DNA of 64,000 nt, from positions 744,001-808,000 of the forward strand of contig NZ_JAGFWR010000001.1 in the NCBI RefSeq assembly GCF_017599305.1. Reading direction: 5' to 3'. Shown here one piece after another: positions 8,666 to 17,351 of the stretch. The first letter of the stretch is position 1. Each line of letters opens with the position of its first letter. The notes under the pieces are model-generated. The model was not told where the DNA came from and made no database searches. It saw nothing but the letters and a program-made list of their open reading frames with translations. The stretch comes from Micromonospora antibiotica (GTDB lineage Bacteria > Actinomycetota > Actinomycetes > Mycobacteriales > Micromonosporaceae). Position numbers and translations under genes: made by a program.

Positions 8666-9598
8666 TCAGGACTTGGTCCAGCGCAGGATCTCGCCGAGCA
8701 CCACGTCCCCGGCCTCCACGTGGGGGAAGTGGCCCACCCCGTCGAGCAGCCGCCACTCGTAGGGGGCGCTGACGTACCGGCCGGAGCCCTGGGCGGTACG
8801 CGGCAGGGAGGCGACGTCGGCCGCCCCGTGCAGTTGCAGGGTGGGGGTGACCAGGGGTTTCTGCATCAGCCGGACGAAGCGGTAGCCGTGTAGCCGCAGC
8901 ACCGAGCGGAAGGCCCACCGGTAGCCCTCCAGGGCGCAGAAGGCGGCCTGCGGAATCAGCATCGCCTCCCGGCAGCGTTGCGCGTAACCGTCGAACTCCG
9001 GGCCGGCCACCCAGCGGGGCCCACCCCAGCGGTGCAGCATCCGGGTCACCTCGGCGGCGTCGTCCCGGGTGAGCACGTGTTCGTACCGGGGGAGCTGGAA
9101 CTTCAGCGCCGGGGTGGAGGCGGCGAACTGGCCGCGCGGGTCGGCGAAGATGGCCGCGCGCAGCCGCAGCGGGTGGGGTGCGCCGAGCACCACCAGCCGG
9201 CGTACCAGGGTGGGGTGGAACGAGGCGGCCGTCCAGCCGATCAGTCCGCCCGAACCGGCGCCGACCACGGTGGCGGAGCGTTCCCCGAGGGCGCGGATCA
9301 GGCCGGCGACGTCGGCGGCGAGGGTGTAGCCGTCGTACCCCCGGGGGGGTTTGTCGCTGGCGCCGTAGCCGCGCAGGTCCACCGCGACGGCCCGGAAGCC
9401 GGCGTCGGCGACGGCGGGGAGCATGGTGTGCCAGGCCCACCAGTGCTCGGGGAAGCCGTGCAGGAAGAGCACCATCGGGCCGGTGCCCGCCTCGACGACG
9501 TGGAACCGGCTGCCGTTCGCGCCGACGAACCGGTGCGTCCACGGCCCCTCGGTGAGGACGCAGGACTCGTCGACGGGCCCGCCACGCTGCTCGGTCAT
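8666..9598 (-). CDS. Alpha/beta hydrolase, epoxide-hydrolase-like, altered nucleophile elbow
   Basis: A 310-residue alpha/beta hydrolase with HGFPEHWWAW (oxyanion/lid entrance) typical of epoxide hydrolases. An acid Asp (LHGAADVAS) and a His (GVGHFPHVEAG) are in place. At the nucleophile elbow, where epoxide hydrolases have GHDWG, this protein has GAGSG: Gly replaces Asp, with a Ser one residue later. It may use Ser in a shifted elbow, or have lost epoxide hydrolase activity. The ATG at 9598 has no ribosome site, but TAGGCT at 9606-9611 ends seven bases upstream, so the transcript is probably leaderless. Substrate unknown. Confidence 0.85.
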   Translation of the reverse strand: MTEQRGGPVDESCVLTEGPWTHRFVGANGSRFHVVEAGTGPMVLFLHGFPEHWWAWHTMLPAVADAGFRAVAVDLRGYGASDKPPRGYDGYTLAADVAGLIRALGERSATVVGAGSGGLIGWTAASFHPTLVRRLVVLGAPHPLRLRAAIFADPRGQFAASTPALKFQLPRYEHVLTRDDAAEVTRMLHRWGGPRWVAGPEFDGYAQRCREAMLIPQAAFCALEGYRWAFRSVLRLHGYRFVRLMQKPLVTPTLQLHGAADVASLPRTAQGSGRYVSAPYEWRLLDGVGHFPHVEAGDVVLGEILRWTKS

Positions 9599-9740
9599 GG
9601 GGCACAGCCTAGGACCTCGGCACCGGTCGATCGCCCCGCCGACCCGGGCGGCGCGGCCGAACCGGCTGAGCGGGCTCAACCGGGGCGGTCGGATCGGGTG
9701 GAATCGGGCCGCCGGCAGTGCTCGGTCGGGCTGAGTGGGC

Positions 9741-10124
9741 TCAGCGGACCACGTTGATGGCGACGATGCCCACCGGGATGCCGGGACCGCAGGTGGCGGC
9801 CGGATCGGCCGGCCCGACGGTGACCAGGACGGTGGTGCCGGTGGCGAAGGTGCCCAGGCCGGTGCCGTGTAGCGCGTACTCCCGGCCGTCGTCGGTGACC
9901 AGGCCGTAGCAGGGGCCGTCGCCGCCGCGGGTGATCCGGCCGGCGAGCCGGTCGGCCCGGCGCTGGTCGGTGGGGTGACGTGGGGGCGCGGCGGGCCGCC
10001 GCAGGGTCGGCGGGGTGGCGGAGAGTGGCGTCGGCCGGCCGGCGGGCGGGGCCCCACCCGGGCCGGGGTCCGACGCCCGGGTGCCGGGCGACGGGTCGGT
10101 GGTCGGGGTCCGGTCGTCGGTCAC
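9741..10124 (-). CDS. Small protein with C-terminal OB-like domain, DUF5818-like
   Basis: A 127-residue protein. The first about 55 residues are Pro/Thr-rich and probably disordered; the last about 70 form a beta-rich domain with two cysteines (GGDGPCYGLVTDDGREYALHG and ATCGPGIPVGIVAINV). The pattern of a Cys followed by D-G-x-x-Y-x-L and a late Cys resembles the DUF5818 family, which has no known function. No signal peptide or membrane segment. The GTG at 10124 is chosen because GGAGG lies at 10131-10135. The family link is from memory. Confidence 0.65.
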   Translation of the reverse strand: MTDDRTPTTDPSPGTRASDPGPGGAPPAGRPTPLSATPPTLRRPAAPPRHPTDQRRADRLAGRITRGGDGPCYGLVTDDGREYALHGTGLGTFATGTTVLVTVGPADPAATCGPGIPVGIVAINVVR

Positions 10125-10245
10125 GGTGCCTCCGTTCCCGGCGCACCCGACGTGGGTACGCGCACGGCCAGCGTGCCACGTCGTCGGTGGGCCGGCACCC
10201 CTCGCCCGGAGCCGGGGTGGCTGACAGCGACCTGCCCGGAACGGG

Positions 10246-10280
10246 CCGATGCCCGGGCAGGAGACCTGCCCGGGCATCGG
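10246..10280 (-). terminator. Hairpin terminator after the first M6 metalloprotease
   Basis: Perfect 15-base arms (CCGATGCCCGGGCAG and its complement, 10246-10260 and 10266-10280) around a 5-base loop, about 30 bases past the stop. There is no T-run, as is common in high-GC actinomycetes. Confidence 0.75.
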
Positions 10281-10309
10281 GTACAGCGGATGGTGCGCTG
10301 ATCAGCGGA

Positions 10310-12718
10310 TCAGGAGAAGCGAACCTTCACCGAGGTGCCGTTCTGCTCCACCACGCGGATCTTGGTGCCGGTGGCCGGGAGCTTGACGCCGTGGTTCGGC
10401 AGCTCCGGGTACCAGTACTGCTTGGTGTCGTCGAACAGCGGCTGCGCGGCCTGACCACGGACGTACTGCGGCACGCTGTTGATGTGCAGCGTGAACGAGT
10501 CCGCCTTCTTCAGGCTGAACGGCGCGTCGTACACCTGGACGCGGGCCCGCCAGGGGGCGCCGGTCAGGTTGTACAGCGGCTCCGGGTGCGCGTCGATGAT
10601 CATGTTCCGACCCTCGCCCGGGTGGTCGAAGGTGTCGTTGTCGGCCCACCGGAGGTTCCAGTAAGAGATCAGCAGACCCTCCTGGTACGCGTAGTGGTCC
10701 ACGTAGTCCGGTCGGGTGTTCGCGTAACCGAAGTAGTACGGGCCGGTCTTGAGGTACTGGTCGTACGACACGTACGACCGGTTGCCCGCGATGTAGTAGT
10801 TGTCGAACTTGCGGATGTAGGTCTCGGCCACGACGCTGAACCCGTTCAGGGTCCAGCCGGCGGCACCGGCCTCCGCACCATCGGTGAGCACGGTCTGCCC
10901 ATCGGCGGTGATGGTGATCGCGTCACCGTAGAAGCCGCCCTCGGAGACACCGCCGTCGGTCTGGTAGCGCAGCCGGAACTGCACCACCTTGCCGGCCGCC
11001 GCGTTCATCGGGATGTTGACGTCGACCCACTGGCCGTTGCTGGAGCCGTCCAGGGCGAAGCGCCCGGGGGAGATCTCCTTGAGGGCCTTGCCGTTGGCGG
11101 TACCCGGCAGGGTGGACCAGGTCTGGCCACCGTCGGTGCTGGCCTCGAAGAAGAGGTAGTCGTAGTCCGCCTCGATCGAGTAACGACCCTTCATGGTGAG
11201 CGCGGCGCTGGTCTTCCCCGTGAGGTCGATCGTCCGCGTCATCGTGGTGTTCAGGTCGTCGTCGTTGCCGGAGAAGAACTGCTTCGTCCCCTCGAACGGC
11301 TTGCCGTTCTGGAAGCTGTACTCCCGCTGCGGCAGCACGACCACGGCAGCCTGCGCCTTGTCGGAGTTGTACTCCTGCGGGCCCAGGTTGAGGGTCTTCT
11401 GCTGGCCGGCCACCACGACCTCGTAGTCGAGCCAGTTGAGCTGGAGCTTGTTCCACGCGCCGAGGTCGCCGCCCCGGTCGCCGATGCCCTGGTCGTTCTT
11501 GGCACCGAGCCGGCTCTGGGCCATCAGGGTCCAGTGCTCGTTGTTGTTGTCACCGCTGTTGATGACGTTGTAGTCGTCCGGCAGACCGAGGTCGTGACCG
11601 TACTCGTGGTAGAAGACGCTCCGGCCACCGTTCTCCGGCTGGATCGTGTAGTCGCCGATCCAGACGCCGGTGTTGCCGATCTGGGTGCCGCCGCCCGGGA
11701 AGGTCGACGGGCCCGTGTTGCCCTGGTCAGAGGCGAAGGCGTACCACCGGTGGCTCCAGATGGCGTCCTCACCCTGGATCGGGTCGCCGTCGGCCTGGTC
11801 GCCGCCGGAGTGGACGATCTGGAAGTGGTCGATGTAGCCGTCCGGCTCGTTGAAGTTGCCGTCGCCGTCGTAGTCGTACCGGTCCCACTCGTCCATCGAC
11901 TTGACGTCGGCGGCGATCTGGGCGTCGGTGCGGCCGGCCGCCTTCTGGTCGGCGACCCACTGGTTGGCGGCGTCCCGGACCAGGTTCCAGGTGTTGTTGC
12001 AGACGTTCGAGGCGCAGGGGTAGCCGTTGGAGCGGCCGTACCGGGCCTCGTTGTACTTCACCTTGACCCAGTCGGTGACCTCACCGTCGACGCTGTAGCG
12101 ACCCGAGGACTGGGCCTCGTAGTACTGCTTCAGCGACTCGTCACCCTGACCGGTGCCGAAGTAGATCTTCCGGTAGTAGTCGGCGTTGTAGTCCGGCTGC
12201 CAGACGGTGGAGTTGTCCACCGCCCGGTTGGGCGCCGGGATCTCGTTGTGCAGCGGTCCGTCGAACCGGGTCGGGCCGGGGACGGCCGGGGCCGTGTCCT
12301 GGTCCGGGTAGCTCGGGTGCCGCTCGTTGCCGAACTCGGCGAGGATGACGAAGATCTTGTCGGTCTTCTCGCGGCCCAGTTCGACGTACTGGTCCTGCGT
12401 CTGGGCGACGCCCGAAGCCGTCGTCCGGGCGTTGTTCCGCCCCGCAGCCTGGGTCTTGCCAACCTTGACGACCGTGCTGCCGTTGATCTTCTGCGCCTTG
12501 ACCTTACCCGAGAGGACCTCGCTGAGGCCCTCCTGGCGCAGTGCCCGCCGCTTCGTCTCGAGCGGGTTGGGCAGATCGTGGTCCGCGTTGGCGGGCTCCG
12601 CGATCGACGGGGCGGCCGTCGGGAGCTTCGGCGTCGGCGCAGCGCTGGCGGACGTACCCGTCACCAGACCTGTCGCCGTCAGCGAGAGCCCGAGCAGACC
12701 CACTGCGACTTTGCGCAC
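10310..12718 (-). CDS. Secreted M6-family (immune inhibitor A-type) metalloprotease, first copy
   Basis: An 802-residue secreted protein with a signal peptide (VRKVAVGLLGLS to ASAAP), a propeptide to about residue 130, and an M6 catalytic domain. The zinc motif is HEYGHDLGLPD, with His371, Glu372 and His375. A DYDGDGNFNEPDG loop probably binds calcium. The C-terminal half holds beta-sandwich/MAM-like segments with FFEASTDGGQTW. M6 proteases such as Bacillus InhA degrade extracellular proteins. The GTG at 12718 is chosen because GGAGG sits six bases upstream and the product then starts with a proper signal peptide. A related protease gene follows upstream on the same strand, with its own terminator between, so the two are separate units. 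Confidence 0.92.
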   Translation of the reverse strand: MRKVAVGLLGLSLTATGLVTGTSASAAPTPKLPTAAPSIAEPANADHDLPNPLETKRRALRQEGLSEVLSGKVKAQKINGSTVVKVGKTQAAGRNNARTTASGVAQTQDQYVELGREKTDKIFVILAEFGNERHPSYPDQDTAPAVPGPTRFDGPLHNEIPAPNRAVDNSTVWQPDYNADYYRKIYFGTGQGDESLKQYYEAQSSGRYSVDGEVTDWVKVKYNEARYGRSNGYPCASNVCNNTWNLVRDAANQWVADQKAAGRTDAQIAADVKSMDEWDRYDYDGDGNFNEPDGYIDHFQIVHSGGDQADGDPIQGEDAIWSHRWYAFASDQGNTGPSTFPGGGTQIGNTGVWIGDYTIQPENGGRSVFYHEYGHDLGLPDDYNVINSGDNNNEHWTLMAQSRLGAKNDQGIGDRGGDLGAWNKLQLNWLDYEVVVAGQQKTLNLGPQEYNSDKAQAAVVVLPQREYSFQNGKPFEGTKQFFSGNDDDLNTTMTRTIDLTGKTSAALTMKGRYSIEADYDYLFFEASTDGGQTWSTLPGTANGKALKEISPGRFALDGSSNGQWVDVNIPMNAAAGKVVQFRLRYQTDGGVSEGGFYGDAITITADGQTVLTDGAEAGAAGWTLNGFSVVAETYIRKFDNYYIAGNRSYVSYDQYLKTGPYYFGYANTRPDYVDHYAYQEGLLISYWNLRWADNDTFDHPGEGRNMIIDAHPEPLYNLTGAPWRARVQVYDAPFSLKKADSFTLHINSVPQYVRGQAAQPLFDDTKQYWYPELPNHGVKLPATGTKIRVVEQNGTSVKVRFS

Positions 12719-12774
12719 GTGGTACCTCCGGTGTGAGGGAACCGACCCAACGGGGGTACGGGCCGGCATGGAAC

Positions 12775-12790
12775 GTCCCACTAGTGGGAC
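12775..12790. promoter_or_regulatory. Perfect 16-bp palindrome upstream of the first M6 protease
   Basis: GTCCCACTAGTGGGAC is fully self-complementary and starts 57 bases before the protease start codon. Its place in the 5' region and perfect symmetry suggest an operator for a dimeric regulator. No second copy was seen in the window. Confidence 0.5.
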
Positions 12791-12886
12791 CCATGGTGAA
12801 CATAGACACTGCCGGGACGGGTGGGAAGATGTACGCGTCGATTTGTTGCAAGATTTTGATGAGATCGCTTTTCACCGTCACACACC

Positions 12887-12899
12887 GCATGTTCATCAA
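12887..12899 (-). promoter_or_regulatory. 13-mer shared with the second protease promoter region
   Basis: On the minus strand this reads TTGATGAACATGC; the same element with one change (TTGATGAATATGC) is at 15948-15960 before the second M6 gene. It begins with a -35-like TTGATG. Shared by two paralogues only, it is a candidate promoter or regulator site, 169 bases before the start codon here. Confidence 0.4.
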
Positions 12900-12973
12900 C
12901 GGTCATGAGCAGCGCGGACGCCCCGGCAGGGAATCGCAGTGATGTATTTCGATTGGATTGCTGCGATGCGTGA

Positions 12974-13013
12974 AACAGTGGGCCGGCGGCATCTCCGCCA
13001 CCGGCCCACTGTT
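12974..13013 (-). terminator. Hairpin terminator after the second M6 metalloprotease
   Basis: Perfect 13-base arms (AACAGTGGGCCGG and complement; 12974-12986 and 13001-13013) with a 14-base loop that can pair further. On the minus strand the stem ends in TT and runs into TTTCA. It lies about 60 bases after the stop codon. Confidence 0.8.
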
Positions 13014-13074
13014 CACCAAAACGGTCAGTTGCTGACCCTTACCGCCGCATCGTCGGATTTACCCGGCGCAGGGT

Positions 13075-15870
13075 TCAGTACTTCGCCGGAGTGATCCGGA
13101 CGACCGCGTACGAGTTGTCCGGCGCGGCCGACTCGATCTTGATGGAGACCCCGTTGCGGACCTTCGAGTCCGACGGGTTGCCGGTACCGAGCACGATCGC
13201 CCCACCGCCCAGCGTCACGCCGTAGAACTCGGTGGCCGGCGTGCCGTCCGGGTTCACCACCCGGGTGGTGTACGGCTTGTTGCCCCGCGACGGGAGCACC
13301 ACCGAGGCGTCGTTGTCCCGGGCGTACGGCGCACCGTCGCGCATCTCGATGCCGGGGTACCAGCCCTTGGCGTCGTTGAAGCCCGACACCGGGTGCTGCC
13401 GCGGGAACTTCGTGCAGTACGCGCTGTACGGCTCGTCCGCCGCCTCCAGGCACTCGGTGAACGGGTACGTCGGGTTCAGCGAGAACGCCGCGTTCGCCGA
13501 CTGCGGCCGGCTCGGCAGGTTGTCCAGCACCGACGGGTCCTTCTCCGCCGCCTCACCGGTACGCCGCAGCGGATCGTAGTGCGAGTCCACGATCAGCAGT
13601 CCGCCCTTGGCCCCGTAGCTGGGCAGCGCGGTCATCTGCCCGGTGACGTGGTTGACGTCGCCCAGCATCGTGTCCCGGTACCAGACCAGCATCCCCGGCG
13701 CGTTGTACGAGATCCGGTCCACCTTCCACGCCTCGTGCGAGTAGATGGTGTCGTAGGCGTACTTCAGGCCCATGTCGAAGCCGTCGAAGTTGCGCCACTC
13801 GGCCAGGTAGTACTGCGCCTTGACCTGGGTGCCCGGGTCGATGTGCCAACCCGCGCCGGTGGTGTCGGTGAAGGTGCCACCGGTCAGCGTCCAGCCGTTC
13901 GTGCCGCCCTCGACGTCATCGCTGAACGTGGTGGCCCCACCGCCGGTGACCGAGAGGTCGTCGGCGAACCAGCCCCGCTCCTGGAACGCCTCGTCGGTGG
14001 CGTACCGCAGCCGCACCTGCACGGTCGTGCCGGCGTACGCCGACAGGTCGATCCAGTCGTGCCGCCAGCCGTCGGTGCTGCCGGTCAGGCCGTACTTCTT
14101 GTTACCGAAGTCGACCATGCGGCCGTTCGGGTCGGCGTAACCGTCGTTCGTGGAGACCAGCGCCCCGGCCGCGTCGTAGACCTTCTGCTCGGCCCAGGTG
14201 GCTCCGCCGTCGGTGGAGACCTCGACGAAGCCGTAGTCCCAGTCCTCCTCGATGACGTAGTTGTTCCACATCCAGAACTTCGCGTCGGTGGCGGCCGGGA
14301 CGGCCACCTGCCGGCTGAGCTTGACGTCCGCCCAGGCCTGGTCGGCGCCGCTGTACCACATCCCGGTGCCGCTGTGCGGCTGGGCGAGGGTGACCACCTT
14401 GTCCGGCAGGTCGATCTTGATGCCGTCCTGGGTGCCCACCGGGGTCCGCGAGGTCTGCCCGAGCGACGCCGTACGGGTCCGCGTGCCGGGGGCGATGGTG
14501 AGCGGATCGGCCCAGCCCAGCACCCACTTGTCCCAGATGCCCATGTGCGTCGGCAGGGCCTGGAAGATCTCACCGGTGTGCGAGCCGGACGCCATCAGGT
14601 CCCAGAAGTCGACGTCCGAGTCGGCGTTGCCCGAGGTGTCGTAGAGGTCCGGCAGGCCCAGGTCGTGACCGAACTCGTGGGCGAAGACGCCGACCCCGGC
14701 GTCCTCCGGCTGCACGATGTAGTTGGACGCCTTCAGGTTCGTGCCGGGGATGGTGTAGCCACCGGCGACCGTGGAGGAGTGCGCCCAGACCGCGTACACG
14801 CCCTGGTCGCCGCCGCCACGGGACTTGCCCTGGCCGGCGTGCACCAGCACCAGGTGGTCGATCACGCCGTCCGGCTCGTTGACGTTGCCGTCGCCGTCGC
14901 GGTCGCCCTGGTCCTCGATGTCGTAGTCGGCCCAGGGGAAGTTCGGGTCGGCCGCGGCCAGCGCGTCGATCGCGTCGGTGGCGAGCCGCCCCGCGCCCTG
15001 CGGGTTGTCCGGGTGGCCGTTCATCGCCTGCTGCCGACCGGCGACCCAGGCGCCCGTCTCGTCCTGGAAGCAGCGCGAGGCCGCGTACCAGCCCTCCGAG
15101 TGCGGCACGGTGATCCACGGGCTGGCCTGCCCGTCCACCGTGTACGCGCCCTTGGACATCTCCAGGTACATGTTGTGCATGGTGCGGCCGGACAGGTCGA
15201 TGCCCTTCTTGCCGTCCGGGCCCTTGAGGTCCTTACGCACCCGCTCGGTGATGCCCTGCTTGGTGTAGAGCATCTTGTCGAAGTGGGCGGGCGAGAAGTC
15301 CGGCACCCACATCGAGTTGTTGTCCTCGTGCGGCAGGGTCGCCGGGTTGGGGATGGTGTTGTGCTTCGGTCCGTTCTGGACGGTGCCGGGCACGCAGGTG
15401 CGGTCCTCGAAGACCGTCTTGGGGACCATCACCCCGGTGAAGTCGTCGTTGGCCTGGTCGTTGAACTCGACCAGCAGGGTGAGCAGCTTGGCCGTCTGGG
15501 TGCTCTTGGCCTTCTTGAACGCGCGCGGGCTCTGCCCGGTGCGGATCGCCCGCGCCTCGTTGCGGGCCAGTTCCCGGGCGGCCACCGGGTTGCCGCCGGC
15601 GAACTTGCGGTCGTACGCGCGGGCCTCGTCCGCCGCCGGGGTGCGGATCCCGTCGGCGCCCCGGACCTCCTTACCCGCGGTGTCCGGCTGCACCTCCGGC
15701 TCGGCGTAGTTGAGGTAGTGCTCGTCGGCCCCGATCCGGGTCGGTGTGGCCGGCCCGGCGGGCTGGGCCGCCGCACTGCCGGTCACGGTCAGTGACGCGG
15801 CGACGAGGGCGAGGGTGGGCAACGCGACGAGTAGGCGTCGGCGTGCGCCGGTTGGCGGGACAATGTTCAT
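13075..15870 (-). CDS. Secreted M6-family (immune inhibitor A-type) metalloprotease, second copy
   Basis: A 931-residue secreted protein. The signal peptide starts at MNIVPPTGARRRLL and ends near GSAAAQPAG; a propeptide follows. The M6 catalytic domain has HEFGHDLGLPD (His398, Glu399, His402) and the Asp-rich segment DRDGDGNVNEPDG, a likely calcium site. C-terminal beta-sandwich repeats contain FVEVSTDGGATW. It is a paralogue of the adjacent protease, with the same domain order but about 130 residues longer, so the pair probably arose by tandem duplication. The ATG at 15870 is chosen because it gives a clean signal peptide with TTGGAG 8-9 bases upstream. Confidence 0.92.
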   Translation of the reverse strand: MNIVPPTGARRRLLVALPTLALVAASLTVTGSAAAQPAGPATPTRIGADEHYLNYAEPEVQPDTAGKEVRGADGIRTPAADEARAYDRKFAGGNPVAARELARNEARAIRTGQSPRAFKKAKSTQTAKLLTLLVEFNDQANDDFTGVMVPKTVFEDRTCVPGTVQNGPKHNTIPNPATLPHEDNNSMWVPDFSPAHFDKMLYTKQGITERVRKDLKGPDGKKGIDLSGRTMHNMYLEMSKGAYTVDGQASPWITVPHSEGWYAASRCFQDETGAWVAGRQQAMNGHPDNPQGAGRLATDAIDALAAADPNFPWADYDIEDQGDRDGDGNVNEPDGVIDHLVLVHAGQGKSRGGGDQGVYAVWAHSSTVAGGYTIPGTNLKASNYIVQPEDAGVGVFAHEFGHDLGLPDLYDTSGNADSDVDFWDLMASGSHTGEIFQALPTHMGIWDKWVLGWADPLTIAPGTRTRTASLGQTSRTPVGTQDGIKIDLPDKVVTLAQPHSGTGMWYSGADQAWADVKLSRQVAVPAATDAKFWMWNNYVIEEDWDYGFVEVSTDGGATWAEQKVYDAAGALVSTNDGYADPNGRMVDFGNKKYGLTGSTDGWRHDWIDLSAYAGTTVQVRLRYATDEAFQERGWFADDLSVTGGGATTFSDDVEGGTNGWTLTGGTFTDTTGAGWHIDPGTQVKAQYYLAEWRNFDGFDMGLKYAYDTIYSHEAWKVDRISYNAPGMLVWYRDTMLGDVNHVTGQMTALPSYGAKGGLLIVDSHYDPLRRTGEAAEKDPSVLDNLPSRPQSANAAFSLNPTYPFTECLEAADEPYSAYCTKFPRQHPVSGFNDAKGWYPGIEMRDGAPYARDNDASVVLPSRGNKPYTTRVVNPDGTPATEFYGVTLGGGAIVLGTGNPSDSKVRNGVSIKIESAAPDNSYAVVRITPAKY

Positions 15871-15947
15871 GCCGCTCCAAGTCATGAGGGCGTGAGGGCG
15901 AAGGAGCGCCTGACCTGAAAGGCCGGCGCTCATGAGAGGCAAAGTAA

Positions 15948-15960
15948 GCATATTCATCAA
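15948..15960 (-). promoter_or_regulatory. 13-mer shared with the first protease promoter region
   Basis: Minus strand TTGATGAATATGC, 78 bases before the start codon of the second M6 protease; 12 of 13 bases match the element at 12887-12899. The surrounding bases are AT-rich for this genome, as expected of a promoter. Confidence 0.4.
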
Positions 15961-16040
15961 TACCTGGCAAGGGGCTCGACCGTTCTCCGTCCGCCCAGCC
16001 ACCGGGGCCGGACCGATCAGCCGGTTCCGGTTGCTCCCAC

Positions 16041-16081
16041 CCGCCACACCGGACACGCCGTCGGCCCGTCCGGTGTGGCGG
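16041..16081 (-). terminator. Hairpin terminator after the lipoprotein operon
   Basis: Perfect 14-base arms (CCGCCACACCGGAC and complement, 16041-16054 and 16068-16081) and a 13-base loop, five bases past the stop of the lipoprotein gene. No T-run. Confidence 0.75.
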
Positions 16082-16086
16082 AACAG

Positions 16087-17349
16087 TCAGCCGCCGGTGG
16101 CCGCCAGTCTGGCCACCGTGAGGGAGTTCTGGTCCGGCTTCTGCGGCTCCGCGCCGAGCTTCGACCAGGCGACGTAGTTACCTGCGGCGAACACGAGGCT
16201 CAACCCGGGTGCTTCGCCGAGCCGCCAGAGCCGCTGCGTCCTGACGTCCAGGGCGTACTGCCCGGCATCGCCACCGCCGCTGCCGTTGCTCCAGCAGACG
16301 TAGCGCGGGGAGGAGCTCAGCGTCATGGAGGTGCCGTCGTCACCGAGTGTGACCTCGGTGGCGTCTCCGGTGGCGGTGTCCAGGACGAACAGCGACGCGT
16401 TCGGCTCCGGTGCCGGGGCCGACACGATCCAGGCAACCCGACCGGGCTCCGCTGTCAGGGCGGTGACCTGCTGCTCCTTTGCCAGCGGGCCCGTGGTGAG
16501 CAGGTCGTCCCGGCCACCGGTCACCTTGCGGATCTCGTACCGGTCCGCCGGGAAGCCGGGGGACACGTCCGCCGAGCGCACGTAGTAGAGGTCGCTGCCC
16601 GCCGCAGCGGGGAGCTTCGCGCGCTCGGCCACCACCTCCGCCGCCCGGCTCCCGGTGACGGACCTGCCCAGGACCTGGGCACCGAACTCGGGTTGACCGG
16701 TGGTGGGGACGGCCGTGGTCCAGTAGACCCGGTCGGTGCCCACCGAGAGCATCGACGAACCGGGTGGGATGGGCATCTTCCTGCCCTTGGAGACGGCTGC
16801 GGAATCGCCAAGCAGCACCGTCCGGCCAGCAGCCCGGTCGAAGCCGTAGACCCGCCAGTCCATCTGGTACATGTCGGTGCTGGTCGTCTCGAGCCAGGCC
16901 ACGGTCCGCTCGTCGGCGTCCCCGTAGATGGCCTGATGGGCCGCGCCGTGCGGGGCGGGGGACATGCCGCGCACTCGGCTGCCTGCGTAGAGCCCCACCT
17001 GGCTCTGGCCGATGACCACCTCGCCGCTGCGGGTGGTGGCGGCCGGGTTGGCCGCGGTGATCATCTGCCCGTCCGGCGTCAGGCCCAGGTGGTTGAGGGT
17101 ACGCCCGGGCGCCGTCGTGCCGCTCAGGCTGAAGCTGACCCGGAACTCGCGGCCCGGTACGGCGTCGACCGCGTCGGTCGTGGCGTACCGGGACCGGACC
17201 CGGAAGGAGGCCCCAGGGCTGCTGGCGGAGCCGCTCGCCGAGATGCCGGGGGTGGGCGCGTCCCGGTGTCCGGGCGAGCCCACCCCCTGCTCGTCGTCGC
17301 AGCCACCGACAGCGAGGAGCAACAGCGCCACTGTCAGTGTTCGTCGCAC
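16087..17349 (-). CDS. Secreted lipoprotein, probable beta-propeller, function unknown
   Basis: A 420-residue protein with a lipoprotein signal peptide (VRRTLTVALLLLAVGGC), so it should be lipid-anchored at Cys17 on the outer face of the membrane. After a Ser/Pro/Gly-rich spacer the chain has repeated segments ending in Trp/Tyr-rich strands (RVYWTTAVP, RVAWIVSAP, RYVCWSNGSG, NYVAWSKLG) spaced about 45-60 residues apart, as in a beta-propeller. The GTG start lies two bases after the stop of the C39-like gene, so translation is coupled and the two exported products may act together. No catalytic motif recognised. Confidence 0.75.
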   Translation of the reverse strand: MRRTLTVALLLLAVGGCDDEQGVGSPGHRDAPTPGISASGSASSPGASFRVRSRYATTDAVDAVPGREFRVSFSLSGTTAPGRTLNHLGLTPDGQMITAANPAATTRSGEVVIGQSQVGLYAGSRVRGMSPAPHGAAHQAIYGDADERTVAWLETTSTDMYQMDWRVYGFDRAAGRTVLLGDSAAVSKGRKMPIPPGSSMLSVGTDRVYWTTAVPTTGQPEFGAQVLGRSVTGSRAAEVVAERAKLPAAAGSDLYYVRSADVSPGFPADRYEIRKVTGGRDDLLTTGPLAKEQQVTALTAEPGRVAWIVSAPAPEPNASLFVLDTATGDATEVTLGDDGTSMTLSSSPRYVCWSNGSGGGDAGQYALDVRTQRLWRLGEAPGLSLVFAAGNYVAWSKLGAEPQKPDQNSLTVARLAATGG

Positions 17350-17351
17350 GG

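Larger units (their letters stand above)
12719..13074. other. Intergenic region between the two M6 metalloprotease genes
   Basis: 356 bases. From right to left it holds the terminator of the upstream protease gene, an AT-rich stretch (about 12830-12960) that likely carries the promoter of the first protease, a 13-mer shared with the other protease gene, and the palindrome. No open frame with coding character. Confidence 0.6.
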
